From contig CAJNOI010000063.1 of assembly GCA_905250115.1 (NCBI GenBank), positions 1 through 64,000 on the forward strand: a stretch of DNA of 64,000 nt, written 5' to 3'. Each line of letters starts with the position of its first letter. The first letter of the stretch is position 1. The translations under genes and the position numbers were made by a program. Of the stretch, positions 11,201-24,974 are shown one piece after another. The stretch is from Adineta steineri (Eukaryota; Rotifera; Eurotatoria; Adinetida; Adinetidae). The notes under the pieces were generated by a model. It worked only from the letters and a program-made list of their open reading frames with translations, searched no databases and was not told where the DNA came from.

Positions 11201-13849
11201 TTAGAATTCACAAATTTATAATATTTACCATTATATTTTGGTTCAAATCGTACTCCAATAGGTAATGATGGATCAATAGTATGATTATTATAAACAGAAC
11301 ATTGCCGTTGACGAAACATATCAATAGAATCTTCACAAGGCTAGATGAAAATAGTTGTAAAATATTGAATTATAAATAAAAATATAATTTACTGGATTAT
11401 TTTCACATGATTGTATTCGAGTTGATTGACCAGAACAATACTGGCCACCATTTTCTGGTCTAGAAAATAAATCATTTCTTATGATTCAAATCTTGAAAGA
11501 TTTACTTCGGATTATCACAAAATCGTTGTGATTTTTGTACTGCACTTCCACAAGTTCTTGTACAAGTTGACCAAGATGACCATTCACCCCAATTACCATG
11601 TATTGCTTTTAAATCATGTGTACTTCGACAAAGACCATGAAAACAACGCTAAGAAAAATATTTATATAATATTAAATCACTTACGTATATATTTATATTT
11701 TACTTTAATGTCGTTTTTTGTTTCTGAACATCCAGTACCATCAGACCAGTGAGCATGATTAGTTATACATGATGATAATGAATGTGATAATATTTCTCGA
11801 CAATAAAGTCGAGCACATTTTGGCTATGAAAAAAAAACAATAGATTTTTTTTGAAAGAAGAAATTCATTTACATACACCATGACTCATATCTTTACAGTA
11901 TTCAAATTGAATGCCAAATGCTCGACGACATTGTTCATCAAGATCATTAAAATGACCAGGGAATTCACGAGCATTTTGTTCATCATTTAAACCTTCAAAT
12001 AATGATGATTTATAATCTGGTATATTATTCAAACATGGATATCGATCAGACCTTAAAATTAAAATTATTTAGTTACTATACACACTGTTACAATAAGTTA
12101 TAAAGGGTTTAGTTTGGGTGTGGGTAAGGGTGGGTGTGGGTGAGGGTGAGGATGGGTGTGGATGAGGATGAATGTGGGTGGATGTGGGTGTCTCCTCTTG
12201 TCTCACACCCACTCACACCCTTACATATCAAATAATATGAATTAACTTACTCAAGATATTGAGTAAAATAAAATCTACTACAATTTGACCATTTATAATG
12301 ATTATGATCAAATGTAAGTGAAGTTGCCATAAGATTTTGTTCTTTATTAAAATTTAAACAAGCTTTATCATTATCATGACGAATACCAAATCTATTTAAA
12401 ATACAATATTTATTAAGAATAATATATATATATGAATTATTTCTCTTACAAATGAGCTATTTCATGTGCAATTGTAAATGCTGTTGCAAATCCATTATCA
12501 CGTACAATAGCACAATTTGATGTTAGATTACACATTGTACCTAATTCTGTTATACCTAATGTATCACATTTACTATCAGTTGTATTTTTTGAGTGTATAT
12601 TACACAATGGTATTCTATAATAAAATGAATAATTCAAGTTATTGTTTTTTATTTTAATTTTATTCTACCTAGTAAGAAGAACAGCTGCATCGTATGTACC
12701 TGGTACATTATAATTTCTTTGCCATTTACAAAATTTACTTAATAAATCAGCTGCATTATCAGTTAATTTTATTTCATTCTAATAAAAAAATATTTATATA
12801 AAAAAAACAATTATTTTTTGTGGTTTTTACACTTAAATCTTTTCCTAATTCGACTAATTTAACTAACCAAATTTTAATATTATTTCCAATACTTGCATCT
12901 GAATATAAATGTGATACCTGAAAATAAATCAGATTTCAATATCCAAAAAATTTTTTAATTATTTTAAAACATACATAACTAAATAATGTAAGTATATATG
13001 ATCTAATATCAATATCGGAATGAAATTCTTTTATTGAATCATCATAAGCAATAAGTATTTCAACATGTTTTGCCGTTCTATCAAAACTTAATTTACGTCT
13101 TTTTCGAGTATAAGAAAGTTGTACATGATGATGGGTATCATCTTTTTTTTCAAAATCCAGCTTACCTAATAAGTATAAGTATTTAGAAAATGGATTAGAA
13201 AAATAATTAATGAATTACCATCAACAGGACAATGATTCGTTGATAATAATAACTTATTAGAAGTATAAATCATATGTTCAAAATTCCATATTGTATTATT
13301 TGTTTGATATTTTGGTTCGATAAAATATTCCGTATTATTATAAATAAATGTTCCAAACTGTAGAAAAAATTATTCAAAATATTTATCATATGAGATCTAA
13401 TCCTTTCCGGCCAAATGGCAATATTTTGCCGTGGGGGAGTACGGGATTTTTTTTTTGAATAGGCAGTCGGAAAGGCTTAATTTTATAATACTTACTAATC
13501 CATTACATAAATTAATTGATACTATTGATAGATGATTATTATTAATATAACCTTGATAAAAACATTGTTGAATATTACGATTTATCCGTGTTTGATTATC
13601 ATTAAAATATTGTGTAATAAATGATGGAGATAGAAATATTTCATTTTGTATTAATGATAACTCAAATGTTTGATTAAATGCATAAATACGATAAAATAAA
13701 TATTTATTTGATGAACGTTTTTGTAAAATAGATTTTCGAGAATAAAATCGTTGAGGAATAACAATTTCATAAGTTAGTTGTTTCTGTTCAATTCTACCTA
13801 AAACCAAAAAAAAAAGCAAAGTTTTGCTATTTATAAAAATTTCTAACAT
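8255..13849 (-). CDS. ADAMTS-family secreted metalloprotease with multiple thrombospondin type 1 repeats
   Basis: Extracellular matrix protease split into about 19 exons. Order from the N-terminus: possible signal peptide; prodomain ending at a basic, furin-like KRRK (near 13105); reprolysin-type catalytic domain with zinc motif HEIAHLFGIRHD across the exon junction 12449/12390, followed by a Met-turn-like LMATS; disintegrin-like domain (12054-11879); first TSR with WGEWSSWSSCTRTCG (11640-11515); Cys-rich domain and spacer (about 11342-10500); then roughly eight more TSR modules down to the stop, with repeated CSVTCG-like cores and W-x-x-W. A free-cysteine segment NHCPVDG in the prodomain could be the cysteine switch. 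TSR number and order resemble the ADAMTS9/20/GON-1 group, but no GON domain is seen. The first 20 residues are uncertain, because TTTTGGTTTTAG just upstream of GRIEQKQ could instead be a splice acceptor. The intron at about 12055-12250 carries a G-rich repeat. Confidence 0.92.
12105..12220 (+). repeat. Telomere-like TGTGGG array with inverted C-rich end, inside an ADAMTS intron
   Basis: From 12105 the plus strand reads as variants of GGGTGTGGGT (GGGT, GAGGGT, GGATGT) for about 95 bp, then TGTCTCCTCTTGTCTC, then CACACCCACTCACACCC. The first part has at least five GGG runs spaced by 1-3 bases, a textbook G-quadruplex pattern. The unit resembles the TGTGGG repeat reported for bdelloid telomeres (from memory). 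It lies wholly in an intron; the transcript of this minus-strand gene would carry the C-rich version of the array. Confidence 0.75.
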
Positions 13850-16496
13850 ATGTTAATAGTAAATAAGATGTATATTATCCTTGAAATTTGATACAGTTCT
13901 ATTAAATAAATAGATTAAAAGACACAAAAAAGATTATGTTCTTATTCTTTTGTATCTGACATCATTTCTAGGCACTTATTCAATATAGGATAAACATAAC
14001 ATCGACCTCGAAATATTTATAATAGCTATTTATTTATATTGTCAAAACATTTACAAGGTCCTCTTATTGACATTATATTTCTATTGATAAACACTATTTA
14101 AATTATGGTTCAGCGTTTGAAAAAAAATAAAGGAAATAATTATATACTTATTAAATATATTTTTTTTAATTGAAATTACAGAAGAATTTTCTATGTGATT
14201 AAATTCAGTTTATATTTCACAATGACCTTCTGATTGATGCTATCGATATATTCTTAATATTTATGATAGTACGGAAAGATTAAATGATGTTGACGACGAA
14301 TGACACATATTGACATATACAATTATCGTTTTTCTTCTTTCTAGACATTAATAGCGTTAAGGCAAATTGCCCAGTGATCAATAAATAACTCTATTGTATT
14401 GATGTTCTATTTTGAAAAATAGATTATTCTACATATTTCTAGTGATAGGAGAATAAACTCAATACGAAGTTTGAAATAAGAATTCATGACTTAAGTTAAT
14501 AATAAAAAATGCAGAGTTATTTTTTTAATAAAATATGCTAAACTTCTGTAAATAGATTATGATGGTTGACAATAGTTGAAAGGTTTTCAATATATTCTAC
14601 GAAGTCATCTATAAAGGATTTCCAGGTAAAACTCGCATTTCTGAATTCCTCCCTTTCCTCGGGACGTCCAGTTTTCAAAACATTTTCGAAAAAGTCTGTT
14701 TTTTCAACACTACTGTTTTTTTGTCGGTCAGCCAACTGACATATTGTCCATATGTAGATTTGATGACTTAAACATTCTGGTACCGACAAATTTTGACAAG
14801 GCGATTCGTTCCCGTTTTCAGCTCTAGTTTATTCTCAACGAACGAAACTCTTCAAAAACCAATTTTGCTTAAAAATTTCGCATAAAGTGCTCAAAAAACA
14901 ATCGTCATTGCGTATGAATCATTAGATCTTTCTGACGCTCCACCTCCCCTATCCGAAAATGCCCGCTTTCGACTGATCTCACCGTCCTTTATGTATGGCC
15001 TCTAAGAGTTTTATTTTTAAGAATTACTATACTAAACCATAATATTTCTTTGTTTTTGTTTTCAAATGACATATCTAATAGATTCTTTAATATGAAAAAA
15101 TTATTATTTACCTTGAGAGATAATATCACTACGTTGTACTATCTTACAATAGGTGAAATAACAGGAAAAATATATCGCCCAGAGAACGTTTTTAAAGCTA
15201 TTCGAAACCATAGACAAAAACAAATGATTGATGGATTAATAGAGATATAAGGATTAGTTTTACATGACTGCATTAATGGAAATCAAGTTTTGTTTACACT
15301 TACTTGTTTTTGAGTTTGTTTGTGAAAGTAATAAGCATAAGATAGTAGTAATAATTAGAATAAAGATATCCATATGTATTTAAAGTAAACTAATTTCTAT
15401 GGATCATCAACGTTCGTCAGAAGACATGTTGAAGCAGATTATATGAGAGAGACAGAGAAAAAGAAAAGAGAAAAAAGTCACATAATACTTATAGAAAAAC
15501 ATAGAGGAGAAAAAGATTCCTTCTTTTTTTTTTGTTATACAGATGTTTTATTTTGATTCTCTTTCTAATTATACAATACATAACTATCTATAAAATACTC
15601 AGTCAATTATTTTATGATAAGATCAATTCTATTGTTATTTATGATAGTTAAGTACATTTCTTTTGACTACTTGACCTTGCTAGTTGGTTATTTAACAGAT
15701 GTTGAAACTAATTTCCTATAAACAAACGTATACAGTGTTATTCAAAAAAAAATGTGTGTAAATAAGATCTGTTTTATTATCAAGATATTTATAGATTCAT
15801 AAAATCATAAACTATAAATTTAGAATGAAGAATATGAAATATTTTCCTTAGATATAATCTATCTTCATCAATTAATTGTCAATATTGACAGAAATCAAGT
15901 TATAATTCATATAGTATATAAATTCCTTATGAAAGTTTATGAGAGTTTCTATTTTTAGAAACTAAATCTGAACGATACAAAAATAAAAACTATTAATTGA
16001 TCTTCTCGTTTATCTTATATGTAAATATATCTATTGCTTGTCTATAATTACATAAATATTTATTACTCTAGATAGAATATAAAGATATTTTCTTATATTT
16101 CATTAAAAATCAAATAACTATATTAAGCTGCATTTTATTATTTTTTGTTCTTTCATGCAACCAAAATACACAGTTGTAAAAAATATAGAAAGAATGAACG
16201 AAACCAAACAATTGAGAATACACACATACATATGAAAAAGAAAAGCACGATTATTCCTGATAAGATAAGAAAAAAAAGAACTTATGAAATTTATATACAG
16301 AGAAAAAAAAACACATTTATATTTTGATTTTCTTCTTTTCCGATACATGTAAATAAGAGGAAAGAAAAAGATTTGTTTTCTTAAATGTCTAATCTACATA
16401 AAGAATTGAGCAACAAAAATATTTCTAAACAATCCCACAAAAAAAGAAAGAAAGTAAGAAAGAATGAATAAATAGATTATTTTTTTATTATTTGTA
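13850..16496. other. Intergenic region with orphan ORFs
   Basis: This 2.6 kb stretch lies between the ADAMTS start and the cadherin stop. Most is AT-rich and featureless. Positions 14538-15010 are less AT-rich than the surroundings and hold an orphan reading frame (separate entry). A short plus-strand frame at 15050-15250 is not supported by anything but its length. From 15440 to 15530 and 16130 to 16460 there are purine-rich tracts, probably the 3' flank of the cadherin gene. Confidence 0.4.
14538..14789 (-). CDS. Orphan ORF, hypothetical protein
   Basis: Open frame of 83 residues from the first Met, extendable upstream by about 15 codons without a stop. It has three Cys, two Trp and mixed charge, unlike the Asn/Ile/Tyr-rich chance frames elsewhere in the window. 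The surrounding 500 bp have higher GC than the neighbouring DNA. I do not recognise a family. It could be the last exon of an unseen gene, a relic of a mobile element, or chance. Confidence 0.25.
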   Translation of the reverse strand: MSVPECLSHQIYIWTICQLADRQKNSSVEKTDFFENVLKTGRPEEREEFRNASFTWKSFIDDFVEYIENLSTIVNHHNLFTEV

Positions 16497-19400
16497 TTAA
16501 GCATTGTCAATATTATTATTATCATCATCTAAACCACCAGCATATAAATCAGCTAATCTTGAAAATTTTGGTCCCCATGAATAAAGAAATCGAAAATCAT
16601 GTTCATCTTGATAATGAATCGATTCTATTGAACTTAAATCTGATGCTATAGAACCTTCACCTTCATATCGATAATGTAATTGTGTATCATTTGCATATGA
16701 TGCTATTTGTTGTTCAGTTAATTTTTCATCAATATATTCTCCTAATCCTGGTCGACGAGTTATTGTAGTTTCAGTATAACCTAAACGAATCAAATAAATT
16801 AACTTTCACTGTTTCTTAAGAATATATATATTTACCTATATTATGCATACCACTTCGAGCACCATTTGCTAAGATCTCTTCATCTGATAATGCATAAACA
16901 GGTTTTTTTAATACACCAAGATTATAAGTTGAATGATCTTCTTCGCCAGCAGTTTCTCTAGAAAATATTTCACAATAATTTTAATATTCAAATCTTATTT
17001 TACTTACTTATAATCAATAATATTATCTCTTGTATCATCTGGATATAAACCAGCTAATGTCTTTTGTTGTTGTCTTCTTCTTATACATGTTAATAAACCT
17101 AATGCAATAATTGTTGCTAATAATAATAAAACTAATGCAATTATTAACCATGTATACCAAGGTATAATTATATCTGATGCACGTGCTAATGTTGTTGTCG
17201 TACATGAATTTGTTAATGCACATGGACATTGTCCAATATCAGAATTAGCTGATGCTAATGCTGAATTCATATCAAGATAATAACCATTTGATAAAACATT
17301 TCTTATACAACCACTAAATGTATTAACTTGTTGTAATACTGGATAAAGAGCAGATACTAATGAACCTGTAACTGGTAAACCACCAAGATATAATTGAACA
17401 TTAGATAAATCATATGTATTTAATGTATTATTTATTTTTGTTACATATTGACAATCATTTACTTCGACAAGAATTAATGAATCAACATACTGAAGAAAAA
17501 AAAAGAATGAAATAAATATAATTTTCTACTATTAAAAGTTTTCTTCTATTATTAAATGTCATTAACTATATATTAATTCATATTCTAAGAAATACTATAT
17601 ATCAGAACTCAAGTCAATCCTTCAATTACAAATTCAAGTATTTCCTGTAACTTAAGAACGAACAAAATGTCATCATAATAAAACAACAATGTCGATGAAG
17701 AATATGTAAATTTTCTGAGACAAAAAAAAAACAAACTATTTCTTTCTAGTTTTAGAAATCTTTTTATTTTGTTCACTAAGAGAAAGTGATACATACTTGA
17801 TATTCAACATGATACCATGTTGAAGCATTAAGAGTTGTACTTGCTGCATCAAGTATTGTATCTCGAAAACGAAATCTTAATTTTGATTGATATATTTCAA
17901 TGGATGTCCAAGCAAAATCATTGACAGGTGTTGTATTACGTCCATATAAAAGAATTAATCCATCAGTTAATGGTGATCGTGAAGCAAAATCAAATGAAAA
18001 TCGTGTTGGTGCTTCATTTGAAAAACTACTTCCATCATAGACAGCATAACTACCACCATTATTATTAAATGTTCTTCCAAGAACTTGACAATAAGGTCCA
18101 AGTGGTGCATAAGCTTGTAATGATGTACATGGACAATATGTTAAATTATTAAATGAATATGTTGTACATCCAATTTGTGTATTTGTAAAACCAGTTGCAT
18201 AAGTTGCATTAACACAATCAGCAGAATCAACAACATTTATTCCAACAAATGATGTTTGATTTGTATCAACTGCATAAGGTAATGGTTGGATTGTTCGTGT
18301 TGGACGACAAGTTGTACCTAAATAATAAAAATAATATATAAATAAATATCCTTCCAAAAAAAAATCTTTATGATTTACCTAATGGACAAACATAGTTAGT
18401 ACATGGATTCGGTCCACTTGCATTTGCTGTTATACCATAACTTGATGAAAATTTAGCAAGATTATTATTTAATGTATTTTCAATATCATATCTATTTAAT
18501 GATGAAACATAGAACATAACATCAGTTAATGCTTGTGCTTTAGCTTGATCGAATGGTAATGGTGGGTAATACGGACTTCGATATTGATAAACAGAACGAA
18601 TAGCTAGAATTTTTACTGAATCAACAGTAACAAGTAAAATTGATGCTAATGCATTACGAAGAGTACCAAGACGATTACCAAGTGATGGATCAATTAATGT
18701 TTCAGGATATTCACCTTTAATATAAATAAAAAAATATAGTTTTATATAATCCAAAAATTGAATGATATTTAATATATCTCCAATAGTCAAATAGATTGTA
18801 CTTATAAAAATCTAATATTGATAAAAAATTTTTTAATTATACATGATTGTATAATTTCTAATAATAATTTTTCATTTATTAAATAAAATTTTGACATGTG
18901 AAAGACTATGTTTGATAGCGCATATCATCAAACAATAATTAACGTTAAATTCAATGATTTTAGTATATTTGAAAAGAGAAAATTAATGACTATCAAAGAT
19001 ATCGTCTCTATCATAAATAAAGATGGACTTATAGTTCTTACTATAAAATATTCGCATTTTTGCATAGTCAATCCTATTTCTCTATACTAGATTGCTTAAG
19101 TTATATGAAAAACTTTAAATACCTTGAATACGAATTGTTGCTGCTTGTCGAACAAGTTCGCTATCTACACTTGTAATTGTAAGATCCATTGTACCTAAAG
19201 CTGTTGATGGTACATTTGGTTTTGTAACAGTCACATGTACTGTAATAGATCCCGGGTAGAGTAAATCCGATGTACTTAAATAACCTTGTGAAGCACTAAA
19301 TGTTTGTCCATTGCTAACATCTCTTACAGAATATGTTCTTGAAGCACGAAACCAATCATCTAAATCCATAACATAAACTGAACCAAGTTGAACATTTCGT

Positions 19401-22400
19401 AATGAATTTATGTAACCATTAACATAGACAATATTAATTGTTTTATAACCATCGGATATTGGATAAGCATTTAAAACATCACCAACAACAACCGGAATTG
19501 TTGTTATAGCTGAAAAACCTTTATTATCACTTGCATTAAATGTAACAGTTAAATTTCTTGCTAGAGTACGATTTAAAATACCATTATAGATCAATGTATA
19601 TGATCCATTATAATTTAAAGTTGGACCAGAAAGTGAAAACGATGATGGACTAACAATTTGAACTTGATAAGGTACTGTATTATTTTGTGCTGGGTCATCA
19701 TAGTCAGTAAATATAACTGTTGTACTTGGATTTAATACACCTTCGGTTAAAATCCATGGTGGATTCTAAATAAGAAAAATTTATTATTAAAATAGAGAAA
19801 GAATTTGTTTTTTTTGTTATGAAATCTTACCGTTGGTATAGGTGCATTATTATTTGTATCAATAACTGTGATACTAACTGGTACATAACTTGAAACACCT
19901 AATCCAGCTTGATCAGTAACACGTATAGAGAAATTGTATATAGGAGCGCCAAATGGTAAATCACGAGAAAGACCTGGTAATGCGATACCAATTGTTGTCG
20001 CATTATTAGCTTGATTTAAATATAAAGGATTTAAATTTTGTTGATTACTATAAGTAACTATAGAATAGACAAGTGCTGTCGGTGGAATATCAGGATCTGT
20101 TGCACGAATCTAAATAGAAAAGATTTATATTTTTAAGAGACATATATGTTTAGTTTAATAGGGATATAATGATATTATCGAATGAGGATTAGAGTTTCTG
20201 ACTTTCGATCAATCTATACATTTTAATCAAATATATAAATAAAAAATATAAGATATAGTGAAGCCTGATCAGCAATCATTGCTTTATCCAACATAGTAAT
20301 CAAGAAAACAAGACACTGTTCTGAAGAGGAGAATCATTGTTATTTCCAGCAATGAATTGACTAGAGTCCATTCGATTAATATCTACTAAATTCGAAATTT
20401 TCAGCCCTACTGCTAACATAACTATCGAGCAGTACAACTTTAGAAAGAGTTGGAATTATACTGAAATTAGATCAAAGCATTGAGTTGCTAGTATATACTA
20501 ATTTAGACTCATAGCTATTGTATATAATATGTATGTTTGATAACGCTCATATATACTTAGAACTGCATTGACAAATCACAAAATTTACTCTAAATGTTGA
20601 TATAAGTAAATTCTTTACTTAGAGTTAAGACTAATTGAAAGAACAGAACTTGATCAAAATTTAGTATAAATTCGAATTCTTTGTTTTTATTCCGACAGCC
20701 TGTAAATCACTCTTACATTTCAAGACAATAGCTTCTCAAACTATTAATCGCTACAGTATTTCAAATGGCAGCTTATCAGATTAAACGAAATCCCAGTAAG
20801 GTCATATATTTATTCGTAGCTAGCATTTCAATATTACATTTAAAAGGATGACCTTGCATTTAAATTAATCTGAAGCTTATTGAATTTATTCACAATGACC
20901 CTATTCTTCTTTCACTTAATCAATAAATCCTCATTACATATCGTGATATCTTATACAAACGAAACAACTGATAATAATTTGAATTTCATGAATGATCTAC
21001 TTACAACAGGTCCATCGAGTATTGGAACTGCAGTTCCTTCAGTAACAGAATATTGATAAGAAGCAAAACCGGGCATTAAATTAAAATAAGGTGCTTTTGT
21101 ATTTTGTGGTATCAATAAAACTGTAACTGTTACTGTTGCCAGATTTAGTGTATCAAATGCTGATAAAACTAATGTATAATTTGGTGTTCTTTCATAACTT
21201 AATGGACCAACAACAGATAATTGTCCAATTGCTTGATATTGTGTACGTGTTGAATCAGCTAAATTATTTGATAGTAAATTAAATTCAAAAACATTTCTTA
21301 GATTTCCACTTAAAATTCCAAAATCAATTATTGTATCAAAATCAGTATCAGTTATCGTTAAATTAAGTATTCCAGTACCATTTGCAGTTGTTTCATTTAT
21401 TTGTATTGTTATTGATGATGAATTAACAAAAACTAAATTATAAAACAAAGAATAAGAAATCTTTTAAATATATATATATTTCATATTTTTACCTGGTGGT
21501 ACATCATTAACATCAATAACTTGAATATCAAATTGAAAATCTTGTGTATTTGGATTAACAGAATTCCATGCTGGTGCACCATCATAAGCTGTTACAAATA
21601 TTCGATAAAGTGTTTTATTACTTTCACGATCAAATGTTGCATTTGTCCATAGTGAACCATTGGAAGCAACAAAAAAATTTCCAATAGCTTCGGAATCAGT
21701 TAAAACTTCATTTAAACGATATTGAACATAATTATATGGAAAATCAACATCACGATCAAATGCTTGAATTTGTGCAATAATACGTGTTCCACTTTCATTT
21801 TCAACAACACTCAATACTATAGAACGAATATCAAATGTTGGAATTTGATCATTTTGATCAATTATCCTTATTGTGGTCGAACCAATTAATGGTGGAGTTA
21901 CAAGAACACGAATATATATTAAATATAAATTTTGAATTTCAGCATGTAAACCACTAGAAGAAGAAAAAAATATTTCGAATTACTAAATACTGTATTAATT
22001 AAGTTGATTGATATAGTAGTACAACTCGGATTTAGTATTTCTTACATCTCTCTGATTATGATAGTCAACGTTATTCTTTAGATAAATAAATACTATTGGT
22101 TATATTTGTGCAATGAATGAGTTGTACTTTGAAAATTCTCTATTACAATGTTCATATTTGAATAGTATCGCATAATCGTTACGTAGATATCGTTCATGAT
22201 AAATTATGCATATTAAAATTTCACACCATTACCATAATTCACATTACTTACCCTGCAATGATATTCATACGCTCAAATCTCAGTTCTCAACTTTTTGCAT
22301 CTATTCCAACCAATACATCGTATTCTCTCACTTGTATTCAGAATTTAAAGTTTCAGATACTTTATCTAAACCATAATCTCATATATTAGTATTGCTTATC

Positions 22401-24974
22401 ACATTAAATTATCTTTCTATCATCATTTGAACAAATTATTAAGACTCATGCATATACACCATGATTAAAAAATAAATCTTCATTCATACCTCGTAACAAC
22501 AATTCCACTATTAAATGTATATCCATTTCTTGATACTGCTACATCACTAAATGGTATGTATGTATTTGGAAATGGACTACTAACAGTCATAATTGATGAT
22601 GTTAATGATGTTAATAAATAACTTATAGTTCCATTAAAACCATAACTCGTATTAAATATCGGTTGATTACCATAAGTTTCATAATATTTTTCTATGATTG
22701 GAAAATTTAATTCTTCATAAGCTGGATCAAGCCAACGAGCTGGTGGAGGATCATTACCATTATTATAATAAATTGTTACCGTTGCATTTGCTTCACTAAT
22801 TCGTGGAGGTGTACCACGATCTTGTGCATAAACTTGGAATGTTATTGGAAATTGACTAACACTTAAATTATATATTCCAGGAACATCACTACGAAGAATA
22901 ATTGTACCCGTCGTTTGATTTATTGTAAAATATGGTACACTAATCGTTCCAATATAATAATTTATTTGACCATTTAAACCTGAATCAGCATCAGATGCAA
23001 TTATACGTAAGAAACGTGCACTATTATTAGAATTTCCAACAGTTGAACGATATATTGTATAATTCCAATTTGTCATTACAAATACTAGAGAAAAAATTTC
23101 CTTTTAGACAAAAAAGAACAATAATTGTCTTTATTTTACCTGGCGGATTATCGTTTAAGTCAAGTAAATTAATACGTAAACTGCAGAACGCTATAAATAT
23201 TCAAAAAAATAATCAAAAAAAATCATATTTAATATTTAATACATACACTGTCGTGGTGGTGTACCATGATCAGTAGCTAATATGAATAAATACCAAACTC
23301 GAGGACAACCTAAAATTATATTTTAAACAATAAATATTAACAAATTCATAGACTAAACGATATTTATAAGTTATTGAATTTGATAAAACTTCTAGGAATA
23401 AAGAAGTAATACATCCTAAAACTTCGGATCCGTATGAGTTCAAATGAAATTAAGATAAACCCATTGGGATCGTTGTGTAGCCAGATAATGAGATTTCAGT
23501 AAGACTTTCAAAAGTCACTGTGTTTCATACTTTTATAAAATATAATTAGAGGAAAACTGTTTATTCAACAATATTATAATCTGAATAAGAAACCTAATAA
23601 ACAAGCCATAACTCATTATTAGCATGTCATAAGCATAAACATTTCTAAGGTTTCTTAATCTAACTGAGATTTAAAATCGAAATAAAACAAAATTAGTGAT
23701 TCTCTTTAGATGATTATTTAATATAAAATTTCGATTGTCTTACCAGGTGCATCATAATCAAATGATATATTTGTTCGTAATAAAGCTGTACGAGTTGTAT
23801 TCGTTTGTGGTAATTGTTGAATATAAAATTGTGAATAGGCGGTATTTCTTAAACCGCTTACTTGAAAAAAAACAAAATCATAATAATGAACTTTTTTAAC
23901 AAATCACAAAAATCTTACCTGTTGTTTGTGCTTGTTCAGATGGAAATGATATTGTAACTTGTCCATTATCTCCTCTATCATCATCAAATACCGTTATTGT
24001 TGTAATATTTGCTCCAATTACATTACTTTCATAAAATGTAAGTGTTGAACCACATATTGAATTGAGAAATTGTGGTGATCGTTTATTAACAGCAGTTACA
24101 TTTATTGTAATTGTTGTTGATGTAGAAAATCTTGGACAAAGTGGACGTGTTGGTAAACATGATGAACCATCATCACTTGCGGTAACTGTAACAAAATATT
24201 GTGATGCTGCTGATGTTTGAAATGATTGTTGTAATGTTAAAACTCCAGTTGATGAATCAATTGAAAATTGACTACTAACCATAGAATAGATAATTCCATC
24301 ATTATCAGCATCAGTTGCATAGACAGTACCAAATATTGAACCGATTACTGCAGTTTCACTGATATAAAATGTTTGATTTGCTGGCACGAATATTGGTGCA
24401 TGTACATTATAATTTTCTAAATTAATTTCAACAATAGCTGTTGAACTAACTTCTGGTCGATTTGAATATGTCTGAGTTGCGATCAGATTAAATAAATAAC
24501 GATTATAAGGTGAAAAGTAATTTAATGGACTAAATGAATAGAAAAATGACAAATTATTTTCTCATTTAAACATTTTTTAATGACTTACAAAGTATTTGTA
24601 ACAAGGGCATAGGAACCATTTGATAATGTAGTAACAGCAAAACTTGGATCGGTTGATACTACAGTTATAATTCCTGATGTTAAATTAAGTGCTCGACCAG
24701 TCACTGATGTTGAAACAAAACTTGGTCGACTATAGATTGTTGCTGGTCGTACATTAAAATTAAATACAGTTGTATCATTTGGAGATAATACAGAGAAATT
24801 TTGTACTGTTATTGTATAAACAGATTGATCAAAAATGGGTCCAGTAAAACTGACATTATAGAAAAAATCAGGTATATCATTTTGACATATTTGTGCTGAA
24901 GTTAGATTAATTAATAGAAATATAAATAGACAATGAATCAATAAGAATCGATGGTGATGATCTGACTGAATCAT
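16497..24974 (-). CDS. Classical cadherin with LamG domain and catenin-binding tail
   Basis: Calcium-dependent cell adhesion receptor in about 15 exons. It starts with a signal peptide (LLIHCLFIFLLINLTSAQ). At least seven inter-repeat linkers of cadherin type are visible, from 24090 (VNKRSPQF) through 23150 (DLNDNPPG), 22755, 21850, 21500 (DVNDVPPG) and 21090 to 19855 (DTNNNAPIP), so there are about eight EC repeats, several with DADxDG or DADSG calcium motifs. After them comes a membrane-proximal region (19594-18378), a Cys-rich segment and one laminin-G domain (18318-17300) ending in FSGCIRNVL. One membrane helix (WLIIALVLLLLATIIALGLL) follows near 17100. The cytoplasmic tail has SIASDLSSIES and WGPKFSRLADLYAGG, the beta-catenin-binding signature of classical cadherins. 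Single LamG and no clear EGF is a reduced form of the non-chordate arrangement. Several introns are unusually long (about 400-890 bp). Confidence 0.93.
20110..21002. other. Long cadherin intron with possible inverted-repeat insertion
   Basis: This intron is about 15 times the usual length here. GATATTATCGAATGAGGATT at 20171-20190 is answered by AATCCTCATTACATATCGTG then ATATC at 20926-20950, an imperfect inverted pair with a perfect 10-bp AATGAGGATT core. That could mark a non-coding (MITE-like) insertion of about 780 bp. No open frame or target duplication was established. Confidence 0.3.

Noticed and set aside
15050..15250. Short plus-strand ORF as a gene
   Set aside because: Composition is typical of chance frames in AT-rich DNA and it has no recognisable motif.
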